Source: DATJGR01 sp035494855
GTDB taxonomy: Bacteria; Pseudomonadota; Gammaproteobacteria; Pseudomonadales; Azotimanducaceae
Assembly: GCA_035494855.1 (NCBI GenBank)
Contig: DATJGR010000315.1
Span: 1-8,631, forward strand
Direction of reading: 5' to 3'
Length of the DNA: 8,631 nt
Shown: positions 6,614-8,631 of the stretch, in pieces
Numbering within the stretch: position 1 is the first letter of the stretch
How the letters are laid out: every line of letters begins with the position of its first letter
Program-made: the position numbers and the translations under genes
Notes under the pieces: model-generated
What the model was told of the DNA's origin: nothing
Database searches by the model: none
Seen by the model: only the letters and a program-made list of their open reading frames with translations

Positions 6614-6785
6614 AGACGACGCAACCCTGCGTAGCCGAGCTTAATGACTCCTGCGCCACCACACAGGCCGACCGAAGCGGGCTCTGACCGCGGCGGCGTG
6701 CTGACGATCCTTCGAAGTCGTTCTGCCGCGCGGTGATTCGCAGCGCGATGCCGCGACGCGTGGCAAATCGTGACTGAGTTGAGGT

Positions 6786-6791
6786 TATACT
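6786..6791 (+). promoter_or_regulatory. -10 element (TATACT) of the lysine-rich protein / cold-shock transcript
   Basis: TATACT matches the -10 consensus at five of six positions and would start transcription near 6798, giving a leader of about 60 nt. The -35 is poor: TGGCAA at 6761-6766 is the nearest candidate with a long 19-nt spacer. This element argues against a GTG start at 6770 for the downstream small gene. Confidence 0.45.
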
Positions 6792-6798
6792 CCAGACC

Positions 6799-6822
6799 CT
6801 TCGGCCTTTGCGAAGCCGCAAA
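6799..6822 (+). promoter_or_regulatory. Leader with two mutually exclusive hairpins
   Basis: Two perfect stems compete for the same bases. One is CTTCG (6799-6803) with CGAAG (6811-6815) around a 7-nt loop. The other is TTTGCG (6807-6812) with CGCAAA (6817-6822) around an AAGC tetraloop. They overlap at 6807-6815, so only one can form at a time. They lie in the predicted 5' leader of a transcript that includes a cold-shock gene, where temperature-dependent leader folding is known in other bacteria. A switch here is only an inference. Confidence 0.35.
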
Positions 6823-6856
6823 TCTCCGCACGCCGTACATCCCAGGAGGGATCTCC

Positions 6857-6988
6857 TTGGCAAAACCGAACTACAAGTTTCAGAAGCGCCAGAAGGATCT
6901 GGCCAAACAGAAGAAAAAGGAGGAGAAGCGTCTCAAGAAGGCCGCTCGGGCGGGCGAACAACCGAGCGATGACGCCCCTGTCGAATAG
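6857..6988 (+). CDS. Small lysine-rich conserved protein (MAKPNY-type)
   Basis: A 43-aa protein starting at TTG 6857, set by a strong AGGAGGG (6844-6850) 6 nt upstream. Of the first 31 residues, 14 are Lys or Arg, including QKKKEEKRLKK (18-28), giving a probable single charged helix. The tail from residue 34 is acidic (EQPSDDAPVE). I recognise the opening MAKPNYxFxKRQ as a small family seen in gammaproteobacteria, usually annotated as hypothetical; this is from memory and was not searched. Its charge suggests nucleic-acid or ribosome contact, which is inference. It lies 41 nt upstream of the CspA-like gene in the same direction, with no visible terminator between, so they are probably cotranscribed. 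A longer reading from GTG 6770 is rejected because it would include the -10 element. Confidence 0.8.
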   Translation: MAKPNYKFQKRQKDLAKQKKKEEKRLKKAARAGEQPSDDAPVE

Positions 6989-7029
6989 TTCGCGTACCCG
7001 CAATACAGTCAGGAATATCGAGAGGAACT

Positions 7030-7242
7030 ATGTCAGCTCAACGCATCACCGGCACCGTCAAATGGTTTGACGATGCGAAAGGTTTTGGATTCATCGAACG
7101 TGAGGGCGGCCCGGACGTATTCGTGCACTTCCGCGCCATCAACGGAACCGGCCGTCGGACCTTGGCAGAGGGCCAGCGCGTCAGTTTCGAAGTCACCCAG
7201 GGTAAGAAGGGTCCGCAAGCGGAAAACGTCAATCCCGAGTGA
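7030..7242 (+). CDS. CspA-family cold-shock protein
   Basis: A 70-aa single cold-shock domain protein with the usual family length. The nucleic-acid-binding motifs are intact: RNP1 is KGFGFI (17-22), RNP2 is VFVHF (30-34), and GTVKWFDDAKG precedes RNP1. Such proteins bind single-stranded RNA or DNA, melt mRNA structure and support translation, either on cold shock or constitutively depending on the paralogue. ATG 7030 has AGAGGA (7021-7026) close upstream, a rather short spacing. It is the second gene after the lysine-rich protein, and the leader upstream of that gene has alternative hairpins that might affect both. A GC-rich hairpin follows the stop. Which Csp paralogue it corresponds to cannot be told from sequence alone, so no symbol is given. 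Confidence 0.96.
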   Translation: MSAQRITGTVKWFDDAKGFGFIEREGGPDVFVHFRAINGTGRRTLAEGQRVSFEVTQGKKGPQAENVNPE

Positions 7243-7249
7243 GCCTGTC

Positions 7250-7270
7250 GCCGCGATCGAGCGTCGCGGC
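7250..7270 (+). terminator. Hairpin after the cold-shock gene
   Basis: GCCGCGA (7250-7256) pairs perfectly with TCGCGGC (7264-7270) around a 7-nt loop, 7 nt after the cold-shock TGA. There is no T-run downstream, so termination strength is uncertain. Its position makes a 3'-end role plausible. Confidence 0.4.
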
Positions 7271-7306
7271 CACGCCACCCCGATCCCGTGATATCGCGCT
7301 GCCCCG

Positions 7307-7312
7307 TAGACT
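7307..7312 (+). promoter_or_regulatory. Possible -10 element (TAGACT) of the DoxX-like gene
   Basis: TAGACT lies 60 nt before the DoxX-like ATG, inside the only sizeable gap upstream of that gene, and repeats the hexamer seen ahead of the channel gene. No convincing -35 is visible. Confidence 0.25.
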
Positions 7313-7372
7313 GCGGGCGCAGTACGGAGACGCGATTGTGCACGGGCGGTGCATCCGCGTAGGAGAGTCCGC

Positions 7373-7777
7373 ATGATCCGATTCGCGCGGTACGCCGGTC
7401 TCGCCATCGTGTTCGCGTGGTTCTTCCTCGGCGGTATCTCGCACTTCACCAACGTTGGTTTCTTCATGGCGATCATGCCGCCGTACGTGCCCTTTCCACT
7501 CGCGGCCGTCTATGTCAGCGGCGTGTTCGAAGTGCTGCTCGCAATCGGCATTCTGATTCCCGTCACGCGCGAATGGTCCGGCAATCTGCTGATGCTGCTG
7601 ACGCTGGCCGTCACGCCGGCGAACGTACACATGTGGCTGCATCCTGAACTGTTTCCGGACGTGTCGCCGACGCTGCTGTCGGTGCGTCTCGTAGTGCAGG
7701 TGCTGCTGCTGATGTTGATCTGGTGGAGCACGCGAACGCCGCGTCCGACGGCCTCGGCCCAACGTGTCGGTGCCTGA
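7373..7777 (+). CDS. DoxX-like four-helix membrane protein
   Basis: A 134-aa integral membrane protein starting at ATG 7373, with AGGAGAG (7361-7367) 5 nt upstream. A GTG at 7349 in the same frame lies before this ribosome site and is unlikely to be the start. Four hydrophobic segments are visible at about 7-24, 43-63, 69-87 and 101-118. Conserved features of the family are GGISHF (20-25), IMPPYVP (34-40), VSGVFE (48-53) and TPANVHMWLHPELFP (81-95). DoxX-like proteins are small inner-membrane proteins with proposed links to redox or thiosulfate/quinone processes in some members, but most have no proven role; none is claimed here. It is transcribed alone as far as can be seen. The VOC gene remnant begins directly after its stop. 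Confidence 0.87.
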   Translation: MIRFARYAGLAIVFAWFFLGGISHFTNVGFFMAIMPPYVPFPLAAVYVSGVFEVLLAIGILIPVTREWSGNLLMLLTLAVTPANVHMWLHPELFPDVSPTLLSVRLVVQVLLLMLIWWSTRTPRPTASAQRVGA

Positions 7778-8127
7778 CTAGTACCCGTACATCATATGCG
7801 TCACTGGCCGATCTGCTGAGCACGTTCAAGCGCTTGCGCGCGCTGGGCATTACGCCGTTTTGGTGCATCAACCACGGGCCGAATCTGTCGTTTTACTATC
7901 GCGACCCGGATGCCAATCAGGTGGAGCTGCAGATCGACGTTTTCGACTCACCTGCGGCGGTGGACGAGTGGTTCCGGGGCAGCGACTTCGGCATCAATCC
8001 CATCGGCGTGAAATTCGACGCGGACGAGCTGATCCGTCGATTCGATGCGGGCGAGCCGGAAGCGACGCTGACTGCGCGGCCTCGAATATCACCTGAAGAG
8101 ATCTTCGCGCAACTTCCCAACAACTGA
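7778..8127 (+). pseudogene. 5'-truncated VOC-family gene, extradiol-dioxygenase/glyoxalase type
   Basis: From about 7795 the frame encodes a clear C-terminal VOC half: YASLADLLSTFKRLRALG, then ITPFWCINHGPNLSFYYRDP, DANQVELQID and a tail with NPIGVKFDADELIRRF, ending at TGA 8125-8127. The sequence resembles small biphenyl-diol dioxygenase-like VOC proteins, which usually start 50-70 residues earlier (family knowledge). That N-terminal part, including the first metal histidine and the HH motif before the YAS stretch, is absent. Homology begins only about 17 nt after the DoxX-like stop. The only in-frame start candidates are a GTG at 7723, deep inside the DoxX-like gene and without a ribosome site, and a CTG at 7774. 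The glutamate of QVELQ, usually the third metal ligand, remains. A deletion that removed the 5' half is the simplest explanation. The remnant reads cleanly to its stop, so the loss may be recent. Confidence 0.75.
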
Positions 8128-8250
8128 GCTAGGCGGCGGCCGACGCGTTGTCCGTCCTACAAAAATGTGCATCATGGTGCCCGCGACACATCGATCACAA
8201 CGTGGACAGCCCCCGCAAGGCCGGCTGCCTGTTGCACGTCGGCCCGATAC

Positions 8251-8586
8251 TCAGCCGCCCCCGCAAGCGTGGCGCGTAGCGCCGCAATGATCGAAATCTC
8301 CGAGGGGACGGTTGAAGGTGTATTCCAAAGGGCTGGATACGAGTGCTCTCCCCGCCTCCTCCGCGCTCTGGGTGGGCAGGGTAAATGGCAGCGTCACCAC
8401 GAAAATCGCCGCACCAAGCACCGTGCCCACGAGGGAGAAGGGGCGAACGAAGATCAGATCTGCCGCCATCGCACCCGAATCGGCACGGTCAGGGTAGGTT
8501 TGCTGGGCCATCGCCACCGCACTGCCCGCGATAGAAGCTACCCATGAAATCGCCAGGACGGTGCGTCTGATAGTGTGAATCGTCAT
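8251..8586 (-). CDS. Small exported one-helix protein of the group often labelled 'multidrug transporter'
   Basis: A 111-aa protein starting at ATG 8586 behind GAGGGA. Residues 1-28 form a signal peptide with basic MTIHTIRR, a hydrophobic core and a likely cleavage after AMA. A mature hydrophobic segment spans about 46-70 (FVRPFSLVGTVLGAAIFVVT), followed by SSPLEYTFNRPLGDF (84-98). The pattern 'DLxxVRPxxLVxTVxG... YTFxRPLG' matches a small family found in Pseudomonas and Xanthomonas relatives that databases sometimes call multidrug transporter. Its size rules out a transporter on its own, and I know of no proven function. The C-terminal tail DHCGATRHACGGG contains two cysteines and could be native or altered near the stop. 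Between this gene and the VOC remnant (8128-8250) I see no gene. Confidence 0.8.
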   Translation of the reverse strand: MTIHTIRRTVLAISWVASIAGSAVAMAQQTYPDRADSGAMAADLIFVRPFSLVGTVLGAAIFVVTLPFTLPTQSAEEAGRALVSSPLEYTFNRPLGDFDHCGATRHACGGG

Positions 8587-8620
8587 GATATTCCCTCATC
8601 GAGTCTATCGAGACGCTTCC

Positions 8621-8626
8621 ATCATA
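8621..8626 (-). promoter_or_regulatory. -10 element (TATGAT) of the small exported protein
   Basis: On the minus strand TATGAT (8626-8621) matches the -10 consensus at five of six positions and lies 34 nt upstream of the ATG, leaving room for a short leader and the GAGGGA ribosome site. Any -35 would be beyond the window edge. Confidence 0.4.
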
Positions 8627-8631
8627 CCTGC

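Larger units (their letters stand above)
6533..6856. other. Divergent intergenic region between the Rieske operon and the cold-shock pair
   Basis: About 320 nt with no convincing gene. It holds, from left to right, the Rieske ribosome site, the dyad at 6588-6613, a GC-rich stretch in which I see nothing firm (about 6625-6760), the -10-like TATACT (6786-6791), and the structured leader with AGGAGGG (6844-6850) for the lysine-rich protein. A shorter dyad, ACGCC (6555-6559) with GGCGT (6566-6570), is also present but is not striking at this base composition. Confidence 0.6.

Noticed and set aside
6770..6856. An N-terminal extension of the lysine-rich protein from GTG 6770
   Set aside because: It would translate through the -10 element and leader, and AGGAGGG points clearly to TTG 6857.
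8161..8182. A minus-strand terminator-like sequence (weak GCACCATGATGC pairing followed by five T)
   Set aside because: The stem has only three outer pairs plus a mismatch and lies well past the end of the exported-protein gene, so support is too weak.
8209..8267. An 11-nt direct repeat GCCCCCGCAAG at 8209-8219 and 8257-8267
   Set aside because: Two short GC-rich copies, one inside the gene end, with no further units or target-site features; chance is not excluded.

Overview
The window is GC-rich, densely coded bacterial DNA with short gaps and clear Shine-Dalgarno sequences. A PA4780-type RIO kinase, a short lysine-rich MAKPNY-type protein beside a cold-shock gene, and a small exported protein of a kind common in Pseudomonas and Xanthomonas relatives together suggest a gammaproteobacterium with an oxidative catabolic lifestyle. 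Genus cannot be fixed from this window; a Steroidobacter/Nevskia-type environmental bacterium is only a guess. No tRNA, rRNA, CRISPR array, insertion sequence or phage gene was seen.

Layout. Positions 1-957 (minus) hold an NTF2-like small protein followed by a zinc alcohol dehydrogenase that runs off the left edge. Positions 1048-1908 (minus) encode a RIO1-like protein kinase, divergent from a TauD/TfdA-type Fe(II)/2-oxoglutarate dioxygenase (about 2001-2975, plus). A six-helix potassium-channel-like protein follows (3048-3800, plus) and collides tail to tail, with a 4-nt overlap, with a minus-strand operon read as Rieske oxygenase (6532-5498), Rid-family protein (5462-5064) and class C beta-lactamase-like serine hydrolase (5035-3797). 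A roughly 320-nt intergenic region carries a 9-bp perfect dyad in front of the Rieske operon. On the other side it carries the promoter and a structured leader of a plus-strand pair: a 43-aa lysine-rich protein (TTG start) and a CspA-like cold-shock protein. A DoxX-like four-helix membrane protein comes next. Immediately after its stop lies the C-terminal part of a VOC/extradiol-dioxygenase-type gene that has lost its 5' half. The right end holds a small exported one-helix protein on the minus strand.

How the genes fit together. The clearest functional unit is the Rieske-Rid-serine hydrolase operon, which could oxygenate a substrate, act on a reactive intermediate and cleave an ester, lactone or amide. 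The substrate cannot be read from the sequence. The zinc dehydrogenase, the NTF2-like protein, the 2-oxoglutarate dioxygenase and the VOC remnant add to a catabolic flavour, but they are separate transcription units and need not share a pathway. The kinase, channel, cold-shock pair, DoxX-like and exported proteins look like ordinary chromosomal genes. No wholly new system stands out. The most unusual points are the Rid protein lacking the catalytic arginine, the truncated VOC gene, the dyad upstream of the Rieske operon, and two mutually exclusive hairpins in the cold-shock leader.
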